A stretch of 37,382 nt of DNA from NCBI GenBank assembly GCA_004791255.1, contig SRUQ01000021.1, forward strand, positions 1 through 37,382, in the 5' to 3' direction. A program made the position numbers and the translations under genes. Every line of letters begins with the position of its first letter. The first letter of the stretch is position 1. The notes below the pieces were generated by a model. It did not search any database. It had not been told where the DNA came from and saw only the letters and a list, made by a program, of their open reading frames with translations. Source of the stretch: a bacterium M00.F.Ca.ET.205.01.1.1 (GTDB lineage Bacteria; Pseudomonadota; Alphaproteobacteria; Rhizobiales; Rhizobiaceae). This document shows, piece by piece, positions 8,172 through 17,100 of this stretch.

Positions 8172-9044
8172 TCAGCGAGCCAAAAACAGCGGCAATGTGG
8201 TCTTCCCAAAGCTCCAGCTCGGCGGACCGCCGAAAATCCGCTCACGCAGCCCACGGCTGCCATAAGCACCCATAACCATCATGTCAGCACAGATGTCGTT
8301 CGCGTGCTGGGTCAGCACTGTGCCCGCCGATTTGCCGGCGCTCTTAAGCAGGTCAACGGAGACCCGAGCACCGTGCCGAGTAAGATAGGCAGCGATGTCA
8401 GCTCCAGACTGCGCGCCTTTCCCGTTGTTTTGCGCCTTTGGATCGACCATAGCGACACAGACTTCCTTGGCAGCGGATAGGATACTAAGAGCTTCCCGAA
8501 CCGCACGCGAGGCCTCTACACGCGAATCCCAGCCGACCAGCACGCGTCGAGGCGACAGCGTCGCCTTAACGCCCTTCGGCACGATGAGCACCGGCTTTCC
8601 GCTATCGAACAAGCAGCCGTTGACAACAGGAGGTCCGAGAGTCTCATCGTTGAGGAGGTCTCCTCCAACGATCGTCAGGTCAGCGCAGAGCGCCCGCTGT
8701 CGTGCCACTTCACCGAGGCTAGCCGGATCGCAATAGTCGGTGTCAACGTCACAGGAAAGCGACATAGCTTTCAGCCTTTTGAGGATATCCGCGGACCGTC
8801 TTTCCATTCTGGTCACGTCCTGTGAAAATTTCTCGATTTGCTGAAATCGATAGTTCGGTACTGCAATTGCCTGTGCACGTCCTGTATTCCATTCGGGGGG
8901 CGGAGACAACATCAAGAGCAATGGAGGCGGTATAATGAGTACCGATAGGTGCGCGCCGACCTCGGCACACAGTCCGGCAGCTGTTGTGAGGTCCTCATCA
9001 GAATGATCAGCACCCGTCACACTGAATATGCTTTTAAATTCCAT
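8172..9044 (-). CDS. Tandem universal stress protein (UspA family)
   Basis: A 290-residue protein with two Usp folds: residues 1 to about 150, and about 155-290. The second half keeps the ATP-binding signature G-x2-G-x9-G (MGAYGSRGLRERIFGG). The first half keeps only a degenerate version (VGGDL...). The ATG at 9044 has AGGAG about 11 bases upstream. It is the last gene of the minus-strand run that starts at nifH, 95 bases after the response-regulator gene. It may therefore be transcribed under nitrogen-fixing, low-oxygen conditions, although a hairpin lies in between. Usp proteins are commonly induced in microoxic or non-growing cells, which fits bacteroids. Its precise role is unknown. Confidence 0.85.
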   Translation of the reverse strand: MEFKSIFSVTGADHSDEDLTTAAGLCAEVGAHLSVLIIPPPLLLMLSPPPEWNTGRAQAIAVPNYRFQQIEKFSQDVTRMERRSADILKRLKAMSLSCDVDTDYCDPASLGEVARQRALCADLTIVGGDLLNDETLGPPVVNGCLFDSGKPVLIVPKGVKATLSPRRVLVGWDSRVEASRAVREALSILSAAKEVCVAMVDPKAQNNGKGAQSGADIAAYLTRHGARVSVDLLKSAGKSAGTVLTQHANDICADMMVMGAYGSRGLRERIFGGPPSWSFGKTTLPLFLAR

Positions 9045-9092
9045 TTGCCTGCTTCTCCTGGTCTTCGTTAGGAGCGCCTCAAAGCGGCAACA

Positions 9093-9118
9093 CCGCTCTC
9101 AGGAGGAAGAGAGAGCGG
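9093..9118. terminator. Hairpin between regulator and usp genes
   Basis: A perfect 8-base inverted repeat (CCGCTCTC and GAGAGCGG) encloses a 10-base loop. It lies 22 bases past the regulator stop region, in the gap before usp. There is no clear T-run on the minus strand, so it may be an attenuating or mRNA-stabilising hairpin rather than a full terminator. Confidence 0.4.
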
Positions 9119-9139
9119 CACCACGTTCGATCACCGATT

Positions 9140-9844
9140 TCAGTCGTCCGGCTTCTCGAGCGAGTAGCCGGCCGACCTGACGGTGCGAATGACGCTGCCG
9201 GGCAAGGCCGTTTTCAGCGCCCTCCTGATTCGGCTGATATGGACATCGACGGTGCGTGCACCGACATGAATGTTGGGCAGCCAGGCCGCCCCGATAAGCT
9301 CGTCCCGGCTGAAGACCTTGCCGGGGGCCTCAATCATAAGCCGCAGCACGTTGAAATCGATCCGTCCGAGATGGATGTCGTGGCCATTACCGCGAACCCG
9401 ATGGGCATCGAGCTTCATCTCCAGGCCTCCACAACAAATCCAACTGTCGTTTTCAACCCCGTTCGGACCACGCTTGGTCAGCCCGAGCCTCGCCCGCAGG
9501 CAGTCGAGCAGCTTGGCCGGAGCCACCGGCCGCACAAAGCTCTCAACGCCTGCCTTCAAGAGATCGAGGTGCTGGTGCTCGGCGCCAGGCGCGATCAGGG
9601 CGATGATAGGCAGGTCGGTGGTGCGCGGTTCCCGCTTGAGGTGGGCGCAAATTGCGGACCCGTTTATGCTGGCTGGGTCGCAATCCAGCACTACGGCCTG
9701 AAGCTCCCGTTGTTCGGCCAAGGCCAGCGCAGCCTTCGCGCCGTCTGCCGTCTCACTGCTGAAACCGTCAACCTCCAGTATGTGGCTGTAGAGCAGATAG
9801 AACTCGGCATCTTGCGAGCAGATCAGGACCAGCGGCTTCTTCAT
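9140..9844 (-). CDS. OmpR/PhoB-type regulator with degenerate receiver
   Basis: A 234-residue protein from the ATG at 9844. An upstream in-frame ATG at 9955 overlaps the stop of the DUF269 gene (ATGA) and would add 37 residues without homology. I prefer 9844 because the receiver fold starts there (KKPLVLICSQD). The phospho-acceptor-like Asp is present (VVLDCDP). The acidic pair of the first loop is replaced (ICSQD), the conserved Thr is not evident (ALIAPG), and the usual Lys-Pro is Arg-Pro (FVRPVAP). The C-terminal winged helix is intact (RIDFNVLRLMI, FSRDELIGAAW, ARTVDVHISRIRRAL, RTVRSAGYSL). It probably binds DNA in a phosphorylation-independent way. No histidine kinase is nearby. Its place at the end of the nif operon suggests a role in the nitrogen-fixing state. 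Confidence 0.8.
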   Translation of the reverse strand: MKKPLVLICSQDAEFYLLYSHILEVDGFSSETADGAKAALALAEQRELQAVVLDCDPASINGSAICAHLKREPRTTDLPIIALIAPGAEHQHLDLLKAGVESFVRPVAPAKLLDCLRARLGLTKRGPNGVENDSWICCGGLEMKLDAHRVRGNGHDIHLGRIDFNVLRLMIEAPGKVFSRDELIGAAWLPNIHVGARTVDVHISRIRRALKTALPGSVIRTVRSAGYSLEKPDD

Positions 9845-9951
9845 CGGCGATACCCCAACAACCTGGTCGGCCTCGAGTCCCTGGATCGAGGGGACTGGCC
9901 AACATAGTTTCTCGGGTCCGTCATGATGGCCTTTCTCGAAAATCGCGCCCA

Positions 9952-10431
9952 TCATGCCAGCGCCACGTGGGGAAAGGTTTCGATGACTGAAATCGCATCG
10001 TCGACCAGCTTCGTACCGGCCGTGGCGAGCTTCAGGAGCGTCTCGAAGCCAAACCGGTGGACATCGCGCAGCGTTTTGGACAAAACGACCAGCCGTCCGG
10101 TCGTGAAAAGCACCCGACCAAAACCCTCATGGCTCACCTGGATCATCGGCGATGCCATAAGGCCGCAGCGCTCCTCGATCGCAAGCCCGATGGCGGCGTA
10201 GTACTTGTCGAGCCTCCACAGCACGTCGGGATCGGGATCTCCGATGATTGGGATCCCTCGGCGCTGTTCCTTGGTAATGATGAAGTCGCCCAGCAGCTCA
10301 GCGTCCGCTTTGCGTTCCCACGAGCCATAGGAATCCTGAGAACGGATCAGCCGCACGAGGCATTTGACGAACGGGGTGCAAAGAGCCGCCTCGTCTTCGG
10401 CGACAGCTGGGGGGATTGCGGGGTCAGGCAT
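9952..10431 (-). CDS. NifX-associated nitrogen fixation protein (DUF269)
   Basis: A 159-residue protein. The ATG at 10431 has a strong AGGAGG seven bases upstream, and family similarity starts just after it. Landmark segments are FVKCLVRLIRSQDSYGSW, FIITKEQRRGIPIIGDPDPD and YYAAIGLAIEERCGLMASPM. The family is nearly always encoded immediately after nifX and is thought to help in FeMo-cofactor assembly or trafficking, although no reaction is established. Here it starts 16 bases after nifX, so it belongs to the nif operon. Confidence 0.9.
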   Translation of the reverse strand: MPDPAIPPAVAEDEAALCTPFVKCLVRLIRSQDSYGSWERKADAELLGDFIITKEQRRGIPIIGDPDPDVLWRLDKYYAAIGLAIEERCGLMASPMIQVSHEGFGRVLFTTGRLVVLSKTLRDVHRFGFETLLKLATAGTKLVDDAISVIETFPHVALA

Positions 10432-10447
10432 TGGCGTCCTCCTCTTT

Positions 10448-10945
10448 TCAGTCCTCGTCCTCGAAGGACGGTTTCTTTTCGGCAATGCCCGCTCGCGCCA
10501 GCACCTTGCGCAGCCAAGGCGGAGGACACGTCCTGAGCATCATCTGCGTGCGCAAGAGCACCTGTGGGATCGATTGGGGCTCCGCCACTTTGATCGGGTG
10601 GATTTTTGCCGCGACAAGCTTGGCTGCCGAAGGGCCGCCAATTGCCAGACAAAACAGGATCTGACAGCCCTTGAGCGCATCCACCTTTGGCGTGATGCGA
10701 TCATCGCGCTCGGCCCGATGCTCCCCGCTTTCATCGGACACGTCATCGAAGGCCACGGCTTCTACGAGATTCCATTCCTCGCGCGTCACGTCGTAGACAG
10801 CAAAGCGCCTGGCCGACCCGAAATGGGCGTTGAGGTCCTGCATGTCCTGAGTGGCGATCGCAACGCGCAATGCGCCCTTACGTCGTTCAGGCATCGGGGC
10901 GAAAACCTCACTACTGACCAGCGAGAGGCGGCGAACAGCGTTCAT
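10448..10945 (-). CDS. nifX: NifX, FeMo-cofactor precursor carrier
   Basis: A 165-residue member of the NifX/NifB-C-terminal/NafY-type dinitrogenase iron-molybdenum cofactor-binding family. Key features are the N-terminal strand RVAIATQD, DLNAHFGSARRFAVYDVT, and a central cofactor-site region (LFCLAIGGPSAAKLVAAKIH). NifX carries NifB-co and the VK-cluster between NifB, NifEN and apo-nitrogenase. The ATG overlaps the nifN stop by four bases (ATGA), indicating translational coupling. The C-terminal tail is charged (KKPSFEDED). Confidence 0.93.
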   Translation of the reverse strand: MNAVRRLSLVSSEVFAPMPERRKGALRVAIATQDMQDLNAHFGSARRFAVYDVTREEWNLVEAVAFDDVSDESGEHRAERDDRITPKVDALKGCQILFCLAIGGPSAAKLVAAKIHPIKVAEPQSIPQVLLRTQMMLRTCPPPWLRKVLARAGIAEKKPSFEDED

Positions 10946-12294
10946 CGTGATATTTCTCGATTACGGAGTGGATCAAGCGCCTCAGGAGTGGGCGCGTGTT
11001 GGTTGGCCTGGAAGATGCTGGCGACCTCGAAGATCATGTCGCGGGTGCCCTGATAGAGAATTGCGAGCTTGTGCTGGCTGCCTAGTCGATCGAAGACCGG
11101 GAACCCGATGCGCATGAGCGGAATTCGGAGCCGCTCCGATGCTTGGCGCCCGTGCGAATGCGTGACAAGCAGGTCAGCACCGACGGCAAGACTTTCCAGA
11201 TCGCCGAGATCGCCGATCTGAACCGAAACCGCCGGGACTTTCTCGAGAATTTTAGACCTGTCGGTCGTTGTGACGGCCGCGGCTATCTCGGAGCCGAGGC
11301 CAGCAAAGAAGGTCGCAAGTTGGAACAGCTGGTCTGGTTCGGCAGCGATGGCAATTTTCTTGCCGCCGAAATGGAAATGTCCGTCGAGCATCGCGTCCTG
11401 CAATTGCGCCCGGCGCCGGCGCACGCGGGCCGGTACCGCCGCGCCCGAAATCGCAGACAGCAGCGACACGAAGCGGTCCGTGTCCTGCAGCCCAGTCAGT
11501 GACTGGAACAACACGTAAGGCACGCCGGTCAACCCGTGCAGCGCTTTCGCCGGGCGGCGCATGTGCTCACCGATGGCGATGCATTGCATGGCCGTGCCCA
11601 ACTCGCGAATGTCTTCGACGCTGGTGCCGCCGTATGTGGTCGCTACCCAGCGGTCAGGAACCGTACCGTCGAGCGAGCCTGAAATGTCGGGCAGAATAAC
11701 CGGCTTGAGCCCAAAGCTTTCAACCATGTCCCGCATATGCTCGATGTCGGCGATAGAGAGGTTGCATCCGGGCAGGATTGCGATCTTCTTCGGGTGCCGC
11801 GCCCGTTCGCCCGAGCGCGTAATCCCTTCGATCATTGCGGTGACTGCCTTGGCCCAGCCCTCTTCGATCGCGCCGTCAAAATCCGGCGTGTTGGCCAGCA
11901 CGACCTCCGTACCCGCAAGCTGTTGCGTGTGCTTCCGCATGATGTTGGCAATATCACCCGCGCAATCTTCGCCACGCGTCTCCACCAGCGCGGTCGTGCA
12001 CACCCCGATCAGCGTTGGCTTCGTGCGGTTCTTGAGGTTGAGGATCGCCTCTTCCAGATGGTCGGCTGCGCCGAGGATGGTCGCCACCTCATCCATCGCC
12101 GTAGTCTGCAAGGGAATCGCTTCTTTGAAGTGCCGCACGAAGAGAACGAGCGCAAAGCTTGTGCAGCCTTGGCTGCCGTGGAACAGCGGCATCGCACCGT
12201 CGACGCCAAGAAAGGCAAAGGCGGCACCCAGCGGCTGCGACGACTTCAGCGGGTTGACTGCCGCCGATTTGCTCTGGGGAAGGATGCGGGCCAT
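10942..12294 (-). CDS. nifN: NifN, FeMo-cofactor scaffold beta subunit
   Basis: A 450-residue protein homologous to NifK. With NifE it forms the NifEN scaffold on which the NifB-co precursor is matured to FeMo-co. I chose the ATG at 12294, eight bases after the nifE stop and preceded by GAGG. A GTG at 12309 would overlap nifE. Landmarks are NPLKSSQPLGAAFAFLG, LFHGSQGCTSFALVLFVRHF and CTTALVETRGEDCAGDI. The P-cluster-type cysteines of NifK are only partly retained, as usual for NifN. Length and order are normal. Confidence 0.95.
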   Translation of the reverse strand: MARILPQSKSAAVNPLKSSQPLGAAFAFLGVDGAMPLFHGSQGCTSFALVLFVRHFKEAIPLQTTAMDEVATILGAADHLEEAILNLKNRTKPTLIGVCTTALVETRGEDCAGDIANIMRKHTQQLAGTEVVLANTPDFDGAIEEGWAKAVTAMIEGITRSGERARHPKKIAILPGCNLSIADIEHMRDMVESFGLKPVILPDISGSLDGTVPDRWVATTYGGTSVEDIRELGTAMQCIAIGEHMRRPAKALHGLTGVPYVLFQSLTGLQDTDRFVSLLSAISGAAVPARVRRRRAQLQDAMLDGHFHFGGKKIAIAAEPDQLFQLATFFAGLGSEIAAAVTTTDRSKILEKVPAVSVQIGDLGDLESLAVGADLLVTHSHGRQASERLRIPLMRIGFPVFDRLGSQHKLAILYQGTRDMIFEVASIFQANQHAPTPEALDPLRNREISR

Positions 12295-12302
12295 CGGTCG
12301 CC

Positions 12303-13778
12303 TCAACACTCGTGTGCCGTCGCGCAGGCGAATTCATCAAACAGGTACGCGGTCTCGTTCCTCGTGCACGGCAATTCGCCTATCAGCTCAGGCTGGCAAT
12401 CCCACGGGGCCGGCTGGCGCACCTGAGACCAGATCGGATTGTGAATGGCGAGGTCGATCTGGCGTACGAGTTCCACCATGCCGTCATAGCCGGCATAAGG
12501 ATGCTGGCGCTCCTGGTTGATATCGAGCCAGGGCGTCTTGGCCTTGAGCGCAATGAATTGCGTGCGACCGCCCGACAGCATGATATCGGCCCTGTGTTCA
12601 GAGAGCATGGCGTACAGCTCGCTCGCAGCCATGGATTCGAACATGTGCTTGTCGTGCTTGAGAACTTGTTTGATGCGCTCCTTGTCCTGCACCGTAGATT
12701 TCTTGATCGAGGTGCCGACGATCTCGATTCCGATCTCCATCAGCGCATGGACAACCGACCAGGACTTCACACCGCCTGTGTTGAGCAGCACGCGCTTGCC
12801 TTGGAGCCTTTGCCGGTAGGATTCGAGTTTCTTCCACGCGATCGCCTCCTGCTGCGCGATCAGCGTCTCTGTGCGCTCGAGGATCTCCGGATCGGCGCCC
12901 TTCCTCACCAGCAGCCTGACAAGGTTTCGAAGAGCTTGCGATGTGTCGGAGATGCCATAGAAGGAGCCCTCGAAGAACGGGATGTCCCAGCGCTCCTCCA
13001 TCTTGCGGGCAAGACTGATCAGCGCGGTCGAGCACACCATCATTGCCGCCCGGGCGCGGTGCGCGGAAGCAATGTCGCGGTAACGCGCATCGCCGGGAAT
13101 GCAGGCGCGCACCCGGATCCCGAGCCGATCGAGGAGCGGCTTTACAAGCCAGAATTCGCCCGAGAGGTTGAATTCGCCAAGGATGTTGATGTCGTAGGGT
13201 CCGGGGTCGTCGGGTTCGACCGTGCCGATGACATGATCGAGCAACGCCTCGGCGGCGAGCTTATTGCCGAGGTTCTTGGAGCCTGCCAGGCCAGGCGCAT
13301 TGATCGGCACCACGGCCAAACCGAACTTTTCCGTGGCGCGTTTGCACACGGCCTCGATGTCGTCACCGATCAGCGCCGTTACGCAAGTCGAGTAGACGAA
13401 GATCGCCGGCGGCGCGTATGTGTGCTTGATCTCGCGGATCGCCTTGAAGAGTTTCCGCTCGCCCTGCCCCATCACAAGGTCGAGTTCGGTGAGGTCGGTC
13501 GTGAAGCTTGTCCGCCACAAGGTCGGCCCTGACGAAACCGCACCACGGTTGTCCCAAGAATTGCCCTCGCAGGCGAGCGGCGCATGGACCAGATGCGCAA
13601 CGTCGGTGATCGGCTGCAGGACGATCTTGGCTCCGTCAAAGGCGCAGCCGCCGGCTGCCGCCCCTGGTGTCAGCGACTTCGAGCAGCCCTCCTTGCGCGC
13701 CTTGGCATCTTTGCCACGGTTCTTATCGCAGGCGGGCTCATCGAAGGCGTCCTTGATTTTGGCGCTGAGGGAGGACAT
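12303..13778 (-). CDS. nifE: NifE, FeMo-cofactor scaffold alpha subunit
   Basis: A 491-residue NifD-like protein. Landmarks are a Cys-rich N-terminal zone (EGCSKSLTPGAAAGGCAFDG), HAPLACEGNSWDNRG, VYSTCVTALIGDDIEAVCK and FFEGSFYGISDTSQALR. It pairs with NifN to make the cofactor-maturation scaffold. It starts 61 bases after the nifK stop and is followed eight bases later by nifN, so the pair is tightly coupled. The length is slightly above the usual ~470 because of a C-terminal tail. Confidence 0.95.
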   Translation of the reverse strand: MSSLSAKIKDAFDEPACDKNRGKDAKARKEGCSKSLTPGAAAGGCAFDGAKIVLQPITDVAHLVHAPLACEGNSWDNRGAVSSGPTLWRTSFTTDLTELDLVMGQGERKLFKAIREIKHTYAPPAIFVYSTCVTALIGDDIEAVCKRATEKFGLAVVPINAPGLAGSKNLGNKLAAEALLDHVIGTVEPDDPGPYDINILGEFNLSGEFWLVKPLLDRLGIRVRACIPGDARYRDIASAHRARAAMMVCSTALISLARKMEERWDIPFFEGSFYGISDTSQALRNLVRLLVRKGADPEILERTETLIAQQEAIAWKKLESYRQRLQGKRVLLNTGGVKSWSVVHALMEIGIEIVGTSIKKSTVQDKERIKQVLKHDKHMFESMAASELYAMLSEHRADIMLSGGRTQFIALKAKTPWLDINQERQHPYAGYDGMVELVRQIDLAIHNPIWSQVRQPAPWDCQPELIGELPCTRNETAYLFDEFACATAHEC

Positions 13779-13839
13779 TGCTCAGCCTCCCCAGTCCATT
13801 GGGCAAGGAATGGCCTCGGCGAAAAGCCGGCCACGGCTC

Positions 13840-15381
13840 TTAGCGCGTGAGGTCATAGGAATAATCCGTCACACCCGTCTCGCTCGTCTCGCGATCGAGT
13901 TTGTCGAAGATCTTGTCGAGGATCGTCGTCAGCACGCGCAACGCTCCCTGGTAGCCAAAGAGCGCAAAGCGGTGATGATGGTGCCGATCGAAGATCGGAA
14001 ACATCAGCCGGATCAGCGGTGTTCCGGTGTCGCGCTCCAGGTACTTGCCGTAGGAATTGCCGATCAAAAGGTCCACCGGCTCGGTAAAGAGCAGTGAGCG
14101 CAGCGCCCACAGGTCCTTGCCCGCCCAAACCTGGGCAGCCTTGCCGAAAGGCGAGGATGCTAGCAGCTTCTTCAAATCGGCTTCCCATGCCGAGGTGCCA
14201 TTGGTGGCGAGGCAATGGGTTGGCTCGCCGCCGGTCTCCATGACAAAGCGGGCCATTGCGTGAACGAAGTCGGGATCACCGTAGATGGCGTATTTCTTAC
14301 CATGCAACCAGGATTGGCTGTCCGCCATGGCGTCTACCAGTCGGCCGCGCTCGAGGCGAATTGCCTCGGGAATCTCCTTGCCGGAAATCGCCGCGACCTC
14401 CATCAGGAATTCGTCCGTCGCCTGAACGCCGAGCGGATAGTGGAACGAGGCCGTCGCCTGCCCGACCTCCTCGCAATAGCCCAGTGTCTTTCGGGTGTTG
14501 TGATGCTGCAGCGAAAGCGTTGCCTCGGCGTTGAGGGCCTTCTTCACCTCGTTGATCTTCGTGCCCCCGTCATACATGCGGTATTCACCGTCCGAAGGCG
14601 TATCGAACTGGTCAGAGGCATCCTGGATCAATGTATAGGACACGCCCATTACATCGAGCAGGCGCTTGAGCTCCCGGTTGTTGCCGACGCAGAAGCCGTC
14701 GAAGCCCGGAATGATGTTGATGGTTCCTTCGATTTGCGTACGCTCCTGACCTTTCCAGAAGTGCTCCAAAATGCCTTTGACCATGTTGTCATAGCCGTCG
14801 ACATGACTGCCAACGAAGGCCGGGGTGTGGGCAAAGGGCACGTCGAAGTCGCGCGGGACTGAATCTTCGTCCTTGGCGTTCTGGATGAAGCTGTGCAGGT
14901 CGTCGCCAATGACCTCTGCCATACAGGTCGTCGACACGGCAATCATCTTGGGGTCGTAGAGCTGGTAGGTGTTGGCGAGCCCGTCGACCATGTTCTTCAG
15001 GCCGCCAAACACCGCCGCATCCTCGGTCATTGAGGAGGAGACCGCCGCGGCAGGCTCCTTGAAATGGCGCGACAGGTGCGAGCGGTAATAGGCGACGCAA
15101 CCTTGGCTGCCGTGGACGAAGGACATGGTTCGCTCGAAGCCGGCGGCAGCGAATACCGCACCCAGCGGCTGGCAGGCCTTGGCCGGGTTCACGACAAGCG
15201 CTTTGCGGGCGAGGTTCTTTTCGCGGTATTCCCACGTCTGGGTGAAATCGCGCTGATCGGAAATGATTTCATCGGGGTGCGGACATTCGAAGTTTAGCTT
15301 CTTCTCAGCGAGCATCTTTCTGTATTCCGGCTCGCGGAACAGGGGAGCGTGATCGAGAATTTTTTCAGCCGACTGCGGCAT
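13840..15381 (-). CDS. nifK: NifK, nitrogenase MoFe protein beta chain
   Basis: A 513-residue beta subunit of dinitrogenase. The P-cluster cysteines fall at the same numbers as in the Azotobacter protein: Cys70 (AKACQPLG), Cys95 (GSQGCVAY) and Cys153 (STTCMAEVIGDD). It starts 129 bases after the nifD stop, and that gap holds only small imperfect hairpins. With NifD it forms the alpha2-beta2 MoFe protein in the cytoplasm. No damage is visible. Confidence 0.97.
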   Translation of the reverse strand: MPQSAEKILDHAPLFREPEYRKMLAEKKLNFECPHPDEIISDQRDFTQTWEYREKNLARKALVVNPAKACQPLGAVFAAAGFERTMSFVHGSQGCVAYYRSHLSRHFKEPAAAVSSSMTEDAAVFGGLKNMVDGLANTYQLYDPKMIAVSTTCMAEVIGDDLHSFIQNAKDEDSVPRDFDVPFAHTPAFVGSHVDGYDNMVKGILEHFWKGQERTQIEGTINIIPGFDGFCVGNNRELKRLLDVMGVSYTLIQDASDQFDTPSDGEYRMYDGGTKINEVKKALNAEATLSLQHHNTRKTLGYCEEVGQATASFHYPLGVQATDEFLMEVAAISGKEIPEAIRLERGRLVDAMADSQSWLHGKKYAIYGDPDFVHAMARFVMETGGEPTHCLATNGTSAWEADLKKLLASSPFGKAAQVWAGKDLWALRSLLFTEPVDLLIGNSYGKYLERDTGTPLIRLMFPIFDRHHHHRFALFGYQGALRVLTTILDKIFDKLDRETSETGVTDYSYDLTR

Positions 15382-15510
15382 GATGATTACCTCTTTTGCA
15401 TCTGGCTGCGCGGGACGGCAGCTCAGGACGTCAAGACGTTCCAGGCTCCGGCGGATCAGAGGCCGCGGGAGTTCACCGTCTCAGTGGGAGACTGGGGCTG
15501 AAGCAAATGT

Positions 15511-17013
15511 TTATTCGGCAGCCATCGCCCGCTCATCGCCCCGGCTTCTTTTCCAAGGCGCGTGGAATAGGTCCCAGACCGGGTTGTTAATGGCGAGATC
15601 CACATCACGTGCGAAAATGGCAAAGCCATCGTAGCCGTGATACGGGCCTGAATAATCCCAGGAATGCATCTGGCGGAACGGTATGCCCATCTTCTGCACC
15701 GGGTATTTTTCTTTGATTCCCGAGCCGACCAGATTTGGGCGAATCCCTTCGATGAATTTCTCCAACTCATAGCCGGTCACGTCATCGTAGATCAGCGTGC
15801 CGTTCTTCACGTAGTGGCCGGTGCGCTGATAGTCGTCGCTGTGGGCGAATTCATAGCCGGTGCCCACGATGACCATGCCGAGGTCCTCGTAGGCCGTGAC
15901 GACGTGGCGGGGGCGCAGGCCGCCCACATAGAGCATCACGGTATTTCCTTCCAGGCGCGACAGGTACTTGGCGATGACCGCATCAACAAGCGGCCTGTAC
16001 TTGGCAATGACCTTTTCGGTCTTCTCCTCGATTTCCGGCCCAAAATGCTTGGCTATGTTGCGCAGAGAGGCTTCGATCTGGGAGGGACCGAAGAAATTGT
16101 ACTCCATCCAGGCGACGCCATACTTTTCCTCCATATGCCGACAGATGTAATTCATCGACCGGTAGCAGTGGATAAGATTGAGCTTAGCCTTCGGGGCGCG
16201 CTCGATCTCTGCGAGTGTGGCGTCACCCGACCAGTTGCCAACCACGCGCAGCCCTATCTCCTCAAGCAGTATGCGCGAGGCCCAGGCATCGCCGCCGATA
16301 TTGTAGTCGCCGATGACGTTGACGTCGTAGGGGCCGGCCTCGAACTTGACATCCTTTTTGTCGAAGACCCAATCCCGGATTGCATCATTGGCGATGTGGT
16401 GGCCAAGCGACTGCGAGACGCCGCGGAAGCCCTCGCAGCGTACCGGCACGATCGTCTTGTCATACTCCTTGGTCTTTTTGCGAGAAACGGCCTCGGTGTC
16501 ATCGCCAATCAGGCCGATAGGGCATTCGGACTGCACGGTGATGCCGTTGTTGAGCGGAAACAAGACTTCAATCTCGTCAATGATCTGTTCCAGCTTCTTG
16601 TCGCCGCCGAAGACGATGTCCTTCTCCTGGAAATCGGAGGTGAACTGCATTGTCCCGAACGTGTCGACGCCCGTTGTACCGACGTAGTAGTTGCGGCGCT
16701 GCGACCAAGAATATTGGCCGCAGCCGACCGGGCCGTGCGAGATATGGACCATATCCTTGACTGGCCCCCACACCACGCCTTTCGAACCAGCATATGCACA
16801 GCCGCGAATCGTCATCACCCCGGGAATGGACTTGATGTTCGATTTGACGTCGCATTCGGAAAGGACCTCGCTTTCCCCGCCAGCCTCGTTGCCGCTCTTT
16901 GCGACGTTGAGGTGCTTCTTGCGGCGCTTCGCCGCCTTGTCGGGATAATGCGACAGCACCTCTTCGATAAGCTTCGCATGAAGAGCACCGTCATTCTCGT
17001 ATTCCCGGCTCAT
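15511..17013 (-). CDS. nifD: NifD, nitrogenase MoFe protein alpha chain
   Basis: A 500-residue alpha subunit. I chose the ATG at 17013 because AAAGGGGGA precedes it and the usual MSREYEND-type start follows. P-cluster ligands are Cys72 (IRGCAYAG), Cys98 (GPVGCGQYS) and Cys164 (QSECPIGLIGDD). FeMo-co ligands are Cys283 (HCYRSMNYI) and His450 (RQMHSWDYSGPYHG). All are present, so the enzyme should be functional. It starts 87 bases after nifH in the same transcript. Confidence 0.97.
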   Translation of the reverse strand: MSREYENDGALHAKLIEEVLSHYPDKAAKRRKKHLNVAKSGNEAGGESEVLSECDVKSNIKSIPGVMTIRGCAYAGSKGVVWGPVKDMVHISHGPVGCGQYSWSQRRNYYVGTTGVDTFGTMQFTSDFQEKDIVFGGDKKLEQIIDEIEVLFPLNNGITVQSECPIGLIGDDTEAVSRKKTKEYDKTIVPVRCEGFRGVSQSLGHHIANDAIRDWVFDKKDVKFEAGPYDVNVIGDYNIGGDAWASRILLEEIGLRVVGNWSGDATLAEIERAPKAKLNLIHCYRSMNYICRHMEEKYGVAWMEYNFFGPSQIEASLRNIAKHFGPEIEEKTEKVIAKYRPLVDAVIAKYLSRLEGNTVMLYVGGLRPRHVVTAYEDLGMVIVGTGYEFAHSDDYQRTGHYVKNGTLIYDDVTGYELEKFIEGIRPNLVGSGIKEKYPVQKMGIPFRQMHSWDYSGPYHGYDGFAIFARDVDLAINNPVWDLFHAPWKRSRGDERAMAAE

Positions 17014-17100
17014 GAGTCCCCCTTTCAAGGTTGGGTGACGCCTCAAAGAATAGGCGCCGTTCTCTGCAAGGCGCGCCGATTCATGGCAGCGCTAATGTCA

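Noticed and set aside
9844..9955. Regulator start at the ATG that overlaps the DUF269 stop
   Set aside because: It would add 37 residues with no receiver homology. It remains possible because the ATGA overlap is a common coupling signal.
12312..13532. 406-codon plus-strand open frame opposite nifE
   Set aside because: Antisense shadow of nifE produced by codon bias, with no plausible homology.
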